A stretch of DNA of 64,000 bases from Oceanimonas sp052119705 (GCF_052119705.1 NZ_JBGQOP010000008.1:1-64000), one strand, 5' to 3'; numbered from the stretch's first letter, positions 34,886 through 43,642 are shown. A program made the numbers and translations. Notes: generated from the letters alone by a model not told the origin.

Positions 34886-34975
34886 GCGTTCTCCGATGTT
34901 CGGAGATGAACCGCTATGCAGCAACACTACCGTGTTAAGTAGCAACACGTTCCCCGCCTTGGCGGGGATTTATTC
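34886..34975 (+). ncRNA. creR: CreR-type crRNA-like regulatory RNA: degenerate I-E mini-CRISPR
   Basis: Two degenerate repeats start exactly 61 bases apart. Repeat 1 (34886-34913) has a stem CTCCGA/TCGGAG that is re-paired relative to the array's CCCCGT/ACGGGG and keeps the full handle ATGAACCG. Repeat 2 (34947-34975) has CCCCGC/GCGGGG and a decayed handle, and overlaps the cas3 3' end. The 33-base spacer begins CTATGCAGCAACACTAC. Cas6e should process it into a crRNA guiding Cascade to 34810-34829. Cas-regulating crRNA-like RNAs with partly matching spacers are known to repress cas promoters; the antitoxin of CreTA is a related alternative. It is antisense to the cas operon. Confidence 0.8.
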
Positions 34976-37690
34976 ATTTTGAGTCGCCCCAATTTCTGAG
35001 CAGTAACTAAACTGCGTATCCTCTTCTGGTAACCAAGGCTGCAGATACTTAGCCTGCGGGTAACGCCGTAAGATACTGGCAAAAGCGTTCTCTAAACGAC
35101 TAGGGAGTGGCATAAGCTGGTCAGCGAAACGGTTTTTAGCGAGCTTAACGACGCTGTTGGGTAAAGCATGAGCCGCACCGTCTGCCCACAAAGATAATTG
35201 CCCCTGCGTGTCGCATCTCAGCACCAGTACTTGAATGCTTTCTCTGTCTACATAACGAGTACTGATTTCAATGTTGTCATCGTGCCAAGCCTCGGCACTG
35301 GTTTGGTTATAGCCCTTATGCCAGGTAATTAATTGGCTCTTGGCTTTAGCGACTTGACTGCGCAATTCACCATAATGGGCGTCTTCTTTTTTCTTTAATG
35401 TTTCAGGCATCCGTTCATATACGTCTTCACCATAAACCGCTTCGATCAGCGTTCTGGCTTGAGTAGGCATGCGAATCGCGCCCAATTGTCGGAGCACTTG
35501 CATACCTAGCCATAAGCGCCCCGGCGAGCGATACACATATTCGGTATTCAATAGATGGTCGGATAACCAGCTTTCTCTGGGTTCTTCCTGCCAAACCGGC
35601 GCATGAACTAATAACAAAGGTGCCGGTCGTTGATCTGTTTCGCTCTCAATCCGATTACCCACTTTATCTCGAGTATGGCGATGTAACCGGCCCGCTCGTT
35701 GAATAAGATCATCAATCGGGCAGAGATCGGAGATCATCAAGTCTGCATCCGCATCTAAGCTTTCCTGAAACACTTGGGTCGAGATTAAAATCTGCCCAGC
35801 ACGCTCTGCATGAACACTCGACTTACCAAAGGTGGCTAACACTTTATCTTCTATCGATTTTCTGTCTTGTAGGGTAAAACGGCTATGAAACAGCGTCAGT
35901 TTTTCCAAAGAACCTAGTTGCTTAGCTAAGAGCTGATAGGCATTAATAGCATCGTCAACCGAGTTGCGGATCCAAACCACACACTCGTCCCGCTCATGAG
36001 CGGCCAGAATACGTGTCACACAATCTTGCTCAGCGTGAATAAAAGCAACCTCTACTTCACGACTCACGGCTGCTCGGCTTTCAAGCGGTATTTCTTCTAG
36101 CCCATTATCCATACTGATTTGGGTGGCTAACGGAAAATCCGATTTTTCAGGTAACCGTATTTCTTCCAGTCCCGCCGCTTCTTGCCATACACGGCATAAG
36201 CGCCGTCGCTGATTTTGCGCCAAGGTCGCGGTAAGCAAAATAACGCTGCCACCTTGGCGAAGATGCACTTTTAATAAGTCATCCAATAACTCAAACATAA
36301 AACTGTCAGCCGCATGCACTTCATCAAAAATCAGGATCTTGCGATGCAGCCCAAATAAGCGCAGTGGCTGATGCTTGCGCGGTAATACCGCCATCAGCGC
36401 CTGATCGATAGTGCCTACGCCCACGGAAGCTAATAGTGCTTTTTTACGCGAGTCAGCTAGCCACTGATTACAGTACAAGCTTGCCGTCTCATCGCCACTG
36501 GCGTAGGCACTATCGGTTTGTGACTTAGGTGATAATGCTTCGCGAAATCGCTCATTCATGTCTCTAGCACCGTGCGCCAGTACAATGCTTGGTCGGCTGC
36601 CATCCACCGTTAACATCTGTTGATAATGATCGGCAACCCGCGAAAACATGGCATTAGAAGTAGCCATGGTGGGTAAGCCAAAATAGAAACCGTCTGCGTC
36701 ACCTTGCTGCAATAAGCGGTGCGTTAAGGTTAAGGCGGCTTCGGTTTTTCCCGCTCCTGTAACATCTTCCAGAATAAACAGCTGTGGGCCAGGAGCTAGA
36801 GGCACAGATTCGGCCCACGCTTGGAGTGGGGTGGGAGAAAAACCAAAGTGTTCTTTAACAGATAAAAACGGTTGTACTTGAATCGGCTTGTTTAACTCTG
36901 CACTCGCAAGCGCCCGCAGAGCTTTTTCTTTAGCCTGCGGCCAATATTCTGCCAGCGTTAAACCTCCTGCGTGATAGGTAAAGTAATCGGTATCAGAGCC
37001 TATCCAGTCACTCAAAATAGCCAGCCCAGACAAATGCCAGCTCACCTGACGCAAACGCGAAACCCAGTCTTTATCGGCCAGCTGTGCTTCGGGCCATGTC
37101 ACTTCTAGTAACGTGGCACAATCGGTCATAAACGCATAGGCGGCGACTTGATCCTGTTCATGACAATAATCTTTCATCATTTTCGGCTGGCTACCCCAAT
37201 CTATGGGGTAGCCATGGTGACCAAAAACCACATCTAGCAGACTATTTAGGCCGTCTAATGCTCGGCCGGGTATGCCAATATCCGTTTGTACGAGCCCGAG
37301 GTCTGCGCCGCTCAATCGCTTACCTCTGCTGGCATGAAGCCAAAAGAAATAACCTAAACGATCATGACGAGCTTCACGGCTATCGTATTCTTTTCTCGGC
37401 TGATGACGGCTTAAGGGACTATCAGGAAAGTCTGCGAGTCTCTGGAATGCCGAAGCAAACTTGCCTAAGTCATGCAGCATCAGAGTAAAGGTGAAGATAG
37501 TTCTCAGCTGGTTAGGAGTTATTTCTAGAAACTCAGCCAAATTTTTGGCTAAAGGTTTATCTTCATCCAGTAACAGCCAACCTACGGCGGCCACATCCAG
37601 CCCGTGATAAGGCAGTAGGTGATAATCTGCGCCGGGTCGCTCGTCGTTTTGGCGTGCCTTACCCCAATACTTAAAATAACTCGCGGTCAT
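34970..37690 (-). CDS. cas3: Cas3 helicase-nuclease, type I-E
   Basis: A 906-residue Cas3. The N-terminal HD nuclease has YHGLDVAAVGWLLL and the HD motif MLHDLGKFASAF. The SF2 helicase has Walker A (VTGAGKTEAAL), the DEVHAADSFMFELL box, LLTATLA and motif VI QRAGRLHRH. It unwinds and degrades DNA marked by Cascade. AGGAG seven bases upstream supports MTASYFKYWG as the start; nine extra codons in the longer frame lack support. It is co-directional with, but 540 bases from, cas8e, so separate control is likely. Confidence 0.96.
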   Translation of the reverse strand: MTASYFKYWGKARQNDERPGADYHLLPYHGLDVAAVGWLLLDEDKPLAKNLAEFLEITPNQLRTIFTFTLMLHDLGKFASAFQRLADFPDSPLSRHQPRKEYDSREARHDRLGYFFWLHASRGKRLSGADLGLVQTDIGIPGRALDGLNSLLDVVFGHHGYPIDWGSQPKMMKDYCHEQDQVAAYAFMTDCATLLEVTWPEAQLADKDWVSRLRQVSWHLSGLAILSDWIGSDTDYFTYHAGGLTLAEYWPQAKEKALRALASAELNKPIQVQPFLSVKEHFGFSPTPLQAWAESVPLAPGPQLFILEDVTGAGKTEAALTLTHRLLQQGDADGFYFGLPTMATSNAMFSRVADHYQQMLTVDGSRPSIVLAHGARDMNERFREALSPKSQTDSAYASGDETASLYCNQWLADSRKKALLASVGVGTIDQALMAVLPRKHQPLRLFGLHRKILIFDEVHAADSFMFELLDDLLKVHLRQGGSVILLTATLAQNQRRRLCRVWQEAAGLEEIRLPEKSDFPLATQISMDNGLEEIPLESRAAVSREVEVAFIHAEQDCVTRILAAHERDECVVWIRNSVDDAINAYQLLAKQLGSLEKLTLFHSRFTLQDRKSIEDKVLATFGKSSVHAERAGQILISTQVFQESLDADADLMISDLCPIDDLIQRAGRLHRHTRDKVGNRIESETDQRPAPLLLVHAPVWQEEPRESWLSDHLLNTEYVYRSPGRLWLGMQVLRQLGAIRMPTQARTLIEAVYGEDVYERMPETLKKKEDAHYGELRSQVAKAKSQLITWHKGYNQTSAEAWHDDNIEISTRYVDRESIQVLVLRCDTQGQLSLWADGAAHALPNSVVKLAKNRFADQLMPLPSRLENAFASILRRYPQAKYLQPWLPEEDTQFSYCSEIGATQNE

Positions 37691-37766
37691 GTTTGGCTCC
37701 TGCCCCTTGGTCATCACCCTACTCTCCCCTTTCCTGTTGCGTTAGCCAACACTGTACATATAAACA

Positions 37767-37783
37767 TGTCGCTTGAGACGACA
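37767..37783. promoter_or_regulatory. Inverted repeat in the cas3 promoter region
   Basis: TGTCG and CGACA flank seven bases in the gap between the WYL regulator gene and cas3. The nearby ACATGTTTATATGTACA adds another imperfect dyad. These are candidate operator elements for the neighbouring WYL regulator, offered as inference only. Confidence 0.3.
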
Positions 37784-37795
37784 GGTTGTTGTGGG

Positions 37796-38635
37796 TCAAG
37801 TAAACAGCCAGGGTTTTATTTCGTCTTGATTGGCTAAAATCAGTTGCTGGGCTACGGGATTGCCGTCGAGCATTTTGGTATTTATCTGTAGCTCTTGTAA
37901 TAAGTAATGGGCGAGTGCGGCGCGAGTAGTGAGCGCTAATTCGCCGTTGTGCATGCCGTAGTCGTGAATAAGTGCCGCTTGTTGGTCTTCGCTTAAACGG
38001 GGATCGGGTTGAATGCGCAGGGTGATTTCTGTCTCCCAGGCGGTATCGGTGGGCAAGCTGCTAACGCATTTACCCTCTGAGCTAGGGGTGCCGTGTAGGC
38101 GGCTGAGTACTAAGTCGCGATAAGCTTGGGCTTTTTCGCACCAGGCGCGCAGGTGCCAGCGCCGACCGGTGTTAACGAAGCGAATGGGCACGATAATGCG
38201 GCCACTTCTATCTGGATGCGTCACGGCGCCGTAGTCCACTTCTAGCCGCTCGCGGTGACGTATGGCGTGCACTAAGGGCCGCATAATATGCGGGCTAACG
38301 TTGCGCGCAGGTGGGCTAAGAATGGCGTGGGCCAGCTGATATTTCTCTGCTACGAGTGGCTGATGGGTGCTTTGGCCGCTGATCCAGTTTAAATATTCGG
38401 CGACATCATGGCTGATAAATGCAGGCTTAAAGTCAGCGGTGACTAAAAAGCTTTTCGCAGAGGCACAATAAGTAATACCGTTAGGATAAGCTTCCTGATA
38501 TTGATTAATGATTTTATTGGCCTGTTGTCGGCCTAATTTAAAATAATATTGTAAATGGCTGCAGGTAATACGGCCCTCCCAATTAGCTAATAATTCGATG
38601 AGCCAAAAGCGACGTTCGAGCGTGGTATTGATCAT
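37796..38635 (-). CDS. WYL-domain transcriptional regulator next to cas3 (CapW/BrxR-like)
   Basis: A 279-residue regulator: an N-terminal winged HTH (residues about 1-60, ERRFWLIELLANWEGRITCS then YYFKLGRQQANKIINQY), a WYL domain (about 115-190) and a C-terminal WCX-like extension. The WYL segment IRFVNTGRRWHLRAWCEKAQ followed by RDLVLSRL resembles BrxR/CapW-type defence regulators (RxxHxRAxC...FRDFVLSRI). It lies 105 bases upstream of cas3 on the same strand. It probably represses the cas3 unit in response to a small nucleic-acid-like ligand or DNA damage signal; this is inference. Confidence 0.75.
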   Translation of the reverse strand: MINTTLERRFWLIELLANWEGRITCSHLQYYFKLGRQQANKIINQYQEAYPNGITYCASAKSFLVTADFKPAFISHDVAEYLNWISGQSTHQPLVAEKYQLAHAILSPPARNVSPHIMRPLVHAIRHRERLEVDYGAVTHPDRSGRIIVPIRFVNTGRRWHLRAWCEKAQAYRDLVLSRLHGTPSSEGKCVSSLPTDTAWETEITLRIQPDPRLSEDQQAALIHDYGMHNGELALTTRAALAHYLLQELQINTKMLDGNPVAQQLILANQDEIKPWLFT

Positions 38636-38833
38636 GTTATTTGGCTCTTGGTGGAGGTTATTAGCTCCATTTAAAGCAAGAATTTAACTTGGCTTCAACT
38701 TTATTTAATTATTAAGGCTACCGGCATAAAAAACCGACTTAAAAATCGTGATTTAATATCATGCAAGCAGGTAATAGTGAGCGCAGGGCAAACATTAAAT
38801 GCAGAGCGCGGGACTGAATGCGCGCGCATACAA
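38636..38833. promoter_or_regulatory. Upstream region of the WYL regulator gene
   Basis: AT-rich DNA with two small dyads on the gene-proximal side: GGAG/CTCC around eight bases at about 38659-38674, and CAAG/CTTG around AATTTAA at about 38684-38698. Either could be an autoregulatory operator. No gene is seen. Confidence 0.3.
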
Positions 38834-38879
38834 AAACGCCCTTACCTGCGGCTAGACTAAGGCAAGAGTAAGGGGCGTT
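38834..38879 (-). terminator. Terminator of the SGNH/MBOAT operon
   Basis: On the minus strand AACGCCCCTTAC pairs with GTAAGGGCGTT (one bulged C), followed by TTTTTG. It lies 50 bases beyond the stop of the last SGNH gene and separates that operon from the WYL gene. Confidence 0.7.
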
Positions 38880-38928
38880 GTTATTCATTTACGTTTGCGG
38901 CAAACGGTTTTGCCGTGCGCTTTGGTGA

Positions 38929-40203
38929 CTATCGCGTGCTTAGCAACTGCTCCAGATCACGGTACAGGCCAATCGCACTGGCGGTGTAACCTTCTGCGCT
39001 AAAATGCACGCCGTCTTTTCGTGCCAAGCCTTTAGCCTGCCACTGGGAGAAGCTACAAGCACCACCCATCATCGCCTGCCAATCCCAAAATAAGGTGTGT
39101 TGCTCGCGGGCCACTTGGCGCTGAATGGCCTGCACTGTATTGAGCTGTACTGGGCGGCGCGCTTGGCAAGTGTTGGCACCGGCGTGTTTGATAACATCTG
39201 GCGCGCCTACCATCAGCAAGGCTGTCTCGGGCAATTGCGCACGCAGCTGTTTAATGTGGCGAGTTAAACTCGCGTAGTAAGCGGCACTTTCTAAATCGTC
39301 ATTAAACGCCTCGTTGGTGCCGTAGGCTAAAATAAGCAAGTCTGGCTGCAGCGCCTGCACCGATGCTTGCCAGTTCGGCCCCCATTTATCAAGCATGTGA
39401 ATGGTGGCGCCATTAATGCCGATGCTGCTCACCATTACCCCGGGCTTACCATTTTCAACCAGCCAGCCGCCCAGCTGTAACGTCTCGGCTTGCACTTGCA
39501 GCGTGAGCGGCAGGCGCACTTGCTCTGCTGGCGACCATTGCCAACTGTTACTGGCCGCCCAGCTCACCGACTGACCGTTCATGCGTACAGCCGCCTTATT
39601 CGAGCTACGGTACAGGGCGCGCACATTGAAGGCAGTATTGCTGGGAGTGTACTGAGCCAGTTGCAGATGGCTGGCGCTGGTCTGCGGCTCGAGTAAAAAA
39701 CCACCGGCGGGAAAATTGGCGTGCTTTTCTAAGCGGCTACTAGTCAAGCGCCATTGATCCGCTGTGGCTGCACCGAGCTTAAGTGCGGCGCTGCGCTGGC
39801 CGCGAATATTGGCGGGCGGTACCCACCCCGGGCCGGCATTACCAAAGCGCTGCTGCAATGCAGTGCGCAAGGTGCCGGTAAAGAAATCCGCCGCCGTATG
39901 TGAATCACCCAACTGAATAATATGGCTCTGCTGATTTTTGTCTCGCAGTTTGGTGGCCATTGGCGTTAGGCGCGATTCACCGTAGTCGGTGAGATGGCCG
40001 CGAGTTGTTGACTGGGTTTTAAGCCTAGGCATGAGTGCAGAGGCAACCACAGGCATTTTTTGGGGTACCGGCGGCGTACTGCAACTGCTTAGCAACACGG
40101 CACTCAATAGCAAAACCGTACCGGGCAAGGCGCGACAGCGCACTGTGCGGCCTATTCGCGGCACCACATTAGTTGAGAGTATTGGTGGCAAATTGTGTCT
40201 CAT
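38929..40203 (-). CDS. SGNH/GDSL-fold lipoprotein, likely polysaccharide acyl-modification factor
   Basis: A 424-residue lipoprotein: a hydrophobic segment with lipobox (LLLSAVLLSSCSTP, Cys about residue 41), then an SGNH hydrolase core. The Ser block is IIQLGDSHTAADFFTG, Gly in GINGATI, Asn in LAYGTNEAF, and the Asp-x-x-His pair in ARKDGVHFSAEGY. The start is placed at MRHNLPP because the longer frame runs deep into the upstream gene; it still overlaps that gene by 35 bases. With the DUF459 and MBOAT genes it forms an acyl-transfer cassette acting in the periplasm. Confidence 0.7.
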   Translation of the reverse strand: MRHNLPPILSTNVVPRIGRTVRCRALPGTVLLLSAVLLSSCSTPPVPQKMPVVASALMPRLKTQSTTRGHLTDYGESRLTPMATKLRDKNQQSHIIQLGDSHTAADFFTGTLRTALQQRFGNAGPGWVPPANIRGQRSAALKLGAATADQWRLTSSRLEKHANFPAGGFLLEPQTSASHLQLAQYTPSNTAFNVRALYRSSNKAAVRMNGQSVSWAASNSWQWSPAEQVRLPLTLQVQAETLQLGGWLVENGKPGVMVSSIGINGATIHMLDKWGPNWQASVQALQPDLLILAYGTNEAFNDDLESAAYYASLTRHIKQLRAQLPETALLMVGAPDVIKHAGANTCQARRPVQLNTVQAIQRQVAREQHTLFWDWQAMMGGACSFSQWQAKGLARKDGVHFSAEGYTASAIGLYRDLEQLLSTR

Positions 40204-41251
40204 GTTCGACCTGTTTCTCTGGAGTAAAGACAATGAGTTCAAACAACGCATCAGCCAAGGTGCGCTGACCCGAAGTCGTAAAGTGTATACCGTCGCCAGC
40301 ACGCATTTTTTGTTTCAGACTGCCATCCCCCATATAGTCGGAATAGGTAGCTTCTGAATACTGAAAAACCTGATTACTGGAAAGAAAAACCTCACCCGCT
40401 TGCAGTACTTCTGATTCATACAGCTCATTAAGATAGCTGACTTGGTCGGACAATTTTTTGCCACGCATATATGGCGAGCTAACCCAAATAACATCGACAT
40501 CGTGACGTTGGGCGCTGCTAATAATATCACGGATCCGGCTGCGGTAGAGGGCTTCCCATTCTGGGCTGGCGAAGCGGAGATATTTGCCGCCTTGACCTGA
40601 TGGCATATCCCAAGGATCGTTGGGCCCTAAGAAGATGGCCAACAATTTAATATCCGGATTATCTGCTAATGTTTTGCTGATGGTGGCTGGCCAATTAAAA
40701 GATTTTGGGTAGGCCAAGCCCGTGCTTTGCCGACTTAAATCTAAACTCGACAAGCCGTATTCGCGCCGCAAGCGTACCGCAAGATGCGGAGCCACCCCTT
40801 GCATCATGGAGTCACCGGCAAAGAACACCCGCTGCCCGACACTGATGGTGGCATGCGGCTTAAATTGAGCCACCGGCGGCGAGATAGCCGTTTCAAACTG
40901 ATTTTCAGCCTCGTCGACTTGGTTGGCGGCAAGCTTAGTCATACCGGCGCAGGCGCACTCAGGTTGCACTTGTGCGGTTAAATCCTGGGTAGCTTGGGTA
41001 GCTTGGGTAGACATTGGTATGGTCTCACCCGTTATTTCCACACGAAAAGTCTGCCAAGCCAAGGCGGTGGCAGTATGCACGCGACTGCCCGCTTGCCAAA
41101 CGGGCACGGTTTTAAGTGATTGCCAAGGCGGCGGGCTGTGATAACTCTGCTGCCAGTAAGTCTCTAGAGAGTCCTGATGCATCCAAACGAGTAACACGCC
41201 CGTGACCAGAACAACGTAACCGCTCAGCAGCAATTTTTTTAGGTTGTCCAT
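40169..41251 (-). CDS. DUF459 SGNH-fold protein, membrane-anchored
   Basis: A 360-residue protein with one N-terminal membrane anchor (LSGYVVLVTGVLLVWM), a 100-residue linker and a DUF459/SGNH domain. The Ser block is FFAGDSMMQGVAPHL, the Asn block AIFLGPNDPWDM, and the C-terminal GDGIHFTTSGQRTLA holds the catalytic Asp-His. The active site therefore faces the periplasm. It starts three bases after the MBOAT stop and overlaps the following lipoprotein gene. It likely transfers or removes acyl groups delivered by the MBOAT protein. Confidence 0.8.
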   Translation of the reverse strand: MDNLKKLLLSGYVVLVTGVLLVWMHQDSLETYWQQSYHSPPPWQSLKTVPVWQAGSRVHTATALAWQTFRVEITGETIPMSTQATQATQDLTAQVQPECACAGMTKLAANQVDEAENQFETAISPPVAQFKPHATISVGQRVFFAGDSMMQGVAPHLAVRLRREYGLSSLDLSRQSTGLAYPKSFNWPATISKTLADNPDIKLLAIFLGPNDPWDMPSGQGGKYLRFASPEWEALYRSRIRDIISSAQRHDVDVIWVSSPYMRGKKLSDQVSYLNELYESEVLQAGEVFLSSNQVFQYSEATYSDYMGDGSLKQKMRAGDGIHFTTSGQRTLADALFELIVFTPEKQVEHETQFATNTLN

Positions 41252-41254
41252 TAT

Positions 41255-42718
41255 TTAAAAACTCGCATAAATAAAGTTGGGCATGCCATCGGGCGATAAG
41301 CTGAAGGCAAGGCTCAATACCGCCGCCAGCACTATGGGGTAATACCACCAGCTGACCCGCTGGATTTCCATCTTTAACCGCTCGGTGAAGGCGACCAGCA
41401 ATGGATAACTCACAAACAGCAATACAAGGGCCAGCAACTGCAATGAATAATGCTCGAGCAAGGCGGCAAACTGCAGGCTGCTAATTTGCTGTAGCATCAA
41501 CATGGCGTTATCTAGGCTGTCGCTGCGAAAAAATATCCAAGCGAAGCAGACAAAATGAAAACAGATCACTCGCGCCAGATTACGAGAGAAAAAGGCCATC
41601 CCCGGCAGATGGCTCAGTTTTTTAGGCCACAGTTGTTTAGGCCACAGTCGTTCTGGTAGCAATTGCTGCTTTATATTCAGCGCCACAATGCCCAAACCAT
41701 GTAAGGCGCCCCAAACAACAAAGGTGGTTGCCGCGCCATGCCACAGGCCTGAAATCACCATGGCGATCAGCACGTTGATTTGAACTCTGGCCCAGGGTTT
41801 GCGGCTGCCGCCTAAAGGGATGTAGACATAGTCACGGATAAATGTGGACAGGCTAATGTGCCAGCGTGCCCAGAACTCTTTTAGATTGCTGGCGAGGTAA
41901 GGCGCATTAAAGTTAATCGGCAGCCGAAAACCCAACAGTAAGGCGATGCCGGTCACCAAATCCGTATAACCGGAGAAGTTAAAATAAATATTCCAGGCAT
42001 AGGCATAAGCCGCTAATAAGTTTTGCCCTGCACTGTGGCCGCTAGGATCACTAAACACCGGATCAACCATGTGCTCTGACAGCCATGCGCTAAATAAAAA
42101 CAACTTAAGTATGGCCAGCACGATTAACAATATTGCACGCTGGGGTTCAAGTAGGCTGCGCTGGCTGTCTTGAATTTGCGGCATAAAATGGCTGGCACGA
42201 TTAATAGGCCCAGCAATAATGCTCGGAAAAAAGCACAGATAAAGTATGAGCTCGTCAAAACGCGCTTTAGGCAATTCTTTGCGCTGCACAGACACCACGT
42301 AGCTCACCGAATGAAAGCTGTAATAAGACAAGCCTACCGGCAGCAATAGGTTTAAGGTGGGTAAATCAAGATGCAGGCCTGCCGTTGCAAGAGTTACTTG
42401 TATGGTCTCTCGAAAAAATGCGTAATATTTAAACACCACAAACAGGCTGACGATGCAGCTCGCCAGTAGTATATAAATCTGCCGAGGATGTAAAAAACGA
42501 TCCCCATGATTGGCCAGCCCATAAATAAATAAACTGAAACCGAACAAGATAACAGCAAACTGCATATTGAATAAGGCAACCAAGGCATAACTAGCAACAA
42601 TGAGCATACCATTGCGCAGATGAGGCACCTTAAGTGGCAGCCAGTAGATCAATAAGAAAGTAACAAAGACCGCAACAAACTCAAAGGATAGAAAATTCAT
42701 ACGGGTGTCATGATTCAA
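41255..42718 (-). CDS. MBOAT-family O-acyltransferase (AlgI/DltB-like)
   Basis: A 487-residue polytopic membrane protein of the MBOAT family. The N-terminal MNFLSFEFVAVFVTFLLIYW, the LPVGLSYYSFHSVSYVVSVQ block, FFPSIIAGPINRASHF, NLKEFWARWHISLSTFIRDY and the catalytic His in SGLWHGAATTFVVWGALHG are all present. It moves acyl groups, usually acetyl, across the inner membrane onto an exported polymer. Neither ATG (residue 1 or 7) has a clear ribosome-binding site. It is first in a three-gene operon with two SGNH proteins. Confidence 0.88.
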   Translation of the reverse strand: MNHDTRMNFLSFEFVAVFVTFLLIYWLPLKVPHLRNGMLIVASYALVALFNMQFAVILFGFSLFIYGLANHGDRFLHPRQIYILLASCIVSLFVVFKYYAFFRETIQVTLATAGLHLDLPTLNLLLPVGLSYYSFHSVSYVVSVQRKELPKARFDELILYLCFFPSIIAGPINRASHFMPQIQDSQRSLLEPQRAILLIVLAILKLFLFSAWLSEHMVDPVFSDPSGHSAGQNLLAAYAYAWNIYFNFSGYTDLVTGIALLLGFRLPINFNAPYLASNLKEFWARWHISLSTFIRDYVYIPLGGSRKPWARVQINVLIAMVISGLWHGAATTFVVWGALHGLGIVALNIKQQLLPERLWPKQLWPKKLSHLPGMAFFSRNLARVICFHFVCFAWIFFRSDSLDNAMLMLQQISSLQFAALLEHYSLQLLALVLLFVSYPLLVAFTERLKMEIQRVSWWYYPIVLAAVLSLAFSLSPDGMPNFIYASF

Positions 42719-43092
42719 TCAAAAGTGGGGGGAATAATATGAACAACACATCTGAGGATGTGTCGTTGGCATCGTCTAGGTTTATCAAGTCGAGTATATT
42801 GCTATTAGCTTAACGTCTTTAAACTGTCTGCGTCTAATCAACACCTATAAAACAAAATGGCGCATAGCTTACTCCAGACTCGGTTACAATTAAAGTTTTT
42901 ACTCAGCACGGAGCAACATTAACTAAAATGTACGTAGTGGTTAAAAAATTGGCATGTTCAGTATTGGGCACGACAGATAGAGGTTCATCTGCTGAAAGTT
43001 GTTAGGGAAGCTCTCAAATAATTTATTATCCCTATTTCTATCCTGTAATTACTGCTATTTTCACTGCACCAATGAATGATGAGACAATATTA
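42719..43092. other. Divergent intergenic region, no gene seen
   Basis: The region between the MBOAT operon and a small secreted protein gene is AT-rich. No promoter could be assigned confidently and no gene is visible. Confidence 0.4.
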
Positions 43093-43524
43093 ATGAATAA
43101 TATATTGATGATTGCAGCTATCGCATTACCTTTAACTCTGATGGTAGGGCAGGCGCACGCTGAAAGCGTCAGTTGTGTTCTGGAAAACAATAAAGTGCTC
43201 ACCATGAGTAACTTAGCGAGTCAGCCAACATACAGTTACGGCACAGCAGGTAAGGCAGAGCTGACTTTACCTACGAGTTCAGCAAGCAGCAGAGTGTACA
43301 AAGGAACTGAAATGTTCAGCGGTGGTGGCTCTCGTTATGTAGCGTTCACGAGTGGTGTATACACATATGTCGTATATAAAGGTGATACTGGCACCTGGGA
43401 TATGCATGGGTTACGTGTGTATAAAAATGCTGACATCATTATGGAAAAGCGATGTAAGCAGTACGGTGCTCTGGAATATAATTTTGATGCGGTGAGTGCT
43501 CCGACTGATGATCTTCCGTACTAA
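43093..43524 (+). CDS. Small secreted hypothetical protein
   Basis: A 143-residue protein with a signal peptide (MNNILMIAAIALPLTLMVGQ, cleavage after AHA). The mature part is beta-rich (YKGTEMFSGGGSRYVAFTSG, YTYVVYKGDTGTWDMHGLRV) and has two Cys (SCVLEN, KRCKQYG) that may form a disulphide. I do not recognise a family. The start at the second Met is chosen for the signal peptide, since neither Met has a strong ribosome-binding site. It stands alone. Codon and base use look more AT-rich than its neighbours, which may indicate transfer. Confidence 0.6.
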   Translation: MNNILMIAAIALPLTLMVGQAHAESVSCVLENNKVLTMSNLASQPTYSYGTAGKAELTLPTSSASSRVYKGTEMFSGGGSRYVAFTSGVYTYVVYKGDTGTWDMHGLRVYKNADIIMEKRCKQYGALEYNFDAVSAPTDDLPY

Positions 43525-43642
43525 GTTATACGGTGCACTGAATTTTTAATGGTATGAATAAGATGTCTGACAACTTTTGCGCTTATCCCCCCGTAAATTT
43601 TTCGTATGTACCGTTGCAAGGTATCTCTAGATCTTGGCCCTA

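Noticed and set aside
34947..34975. Hairpin at the cas3 3' end as just a terminator
   Set aside because: It can act as a terminator, but its exact 61-base offset from repeat 1 and its GTTCCCCGC...GCGGGGAT sequence fit a degenerate CRISPR repeat better; both roles may coexist.
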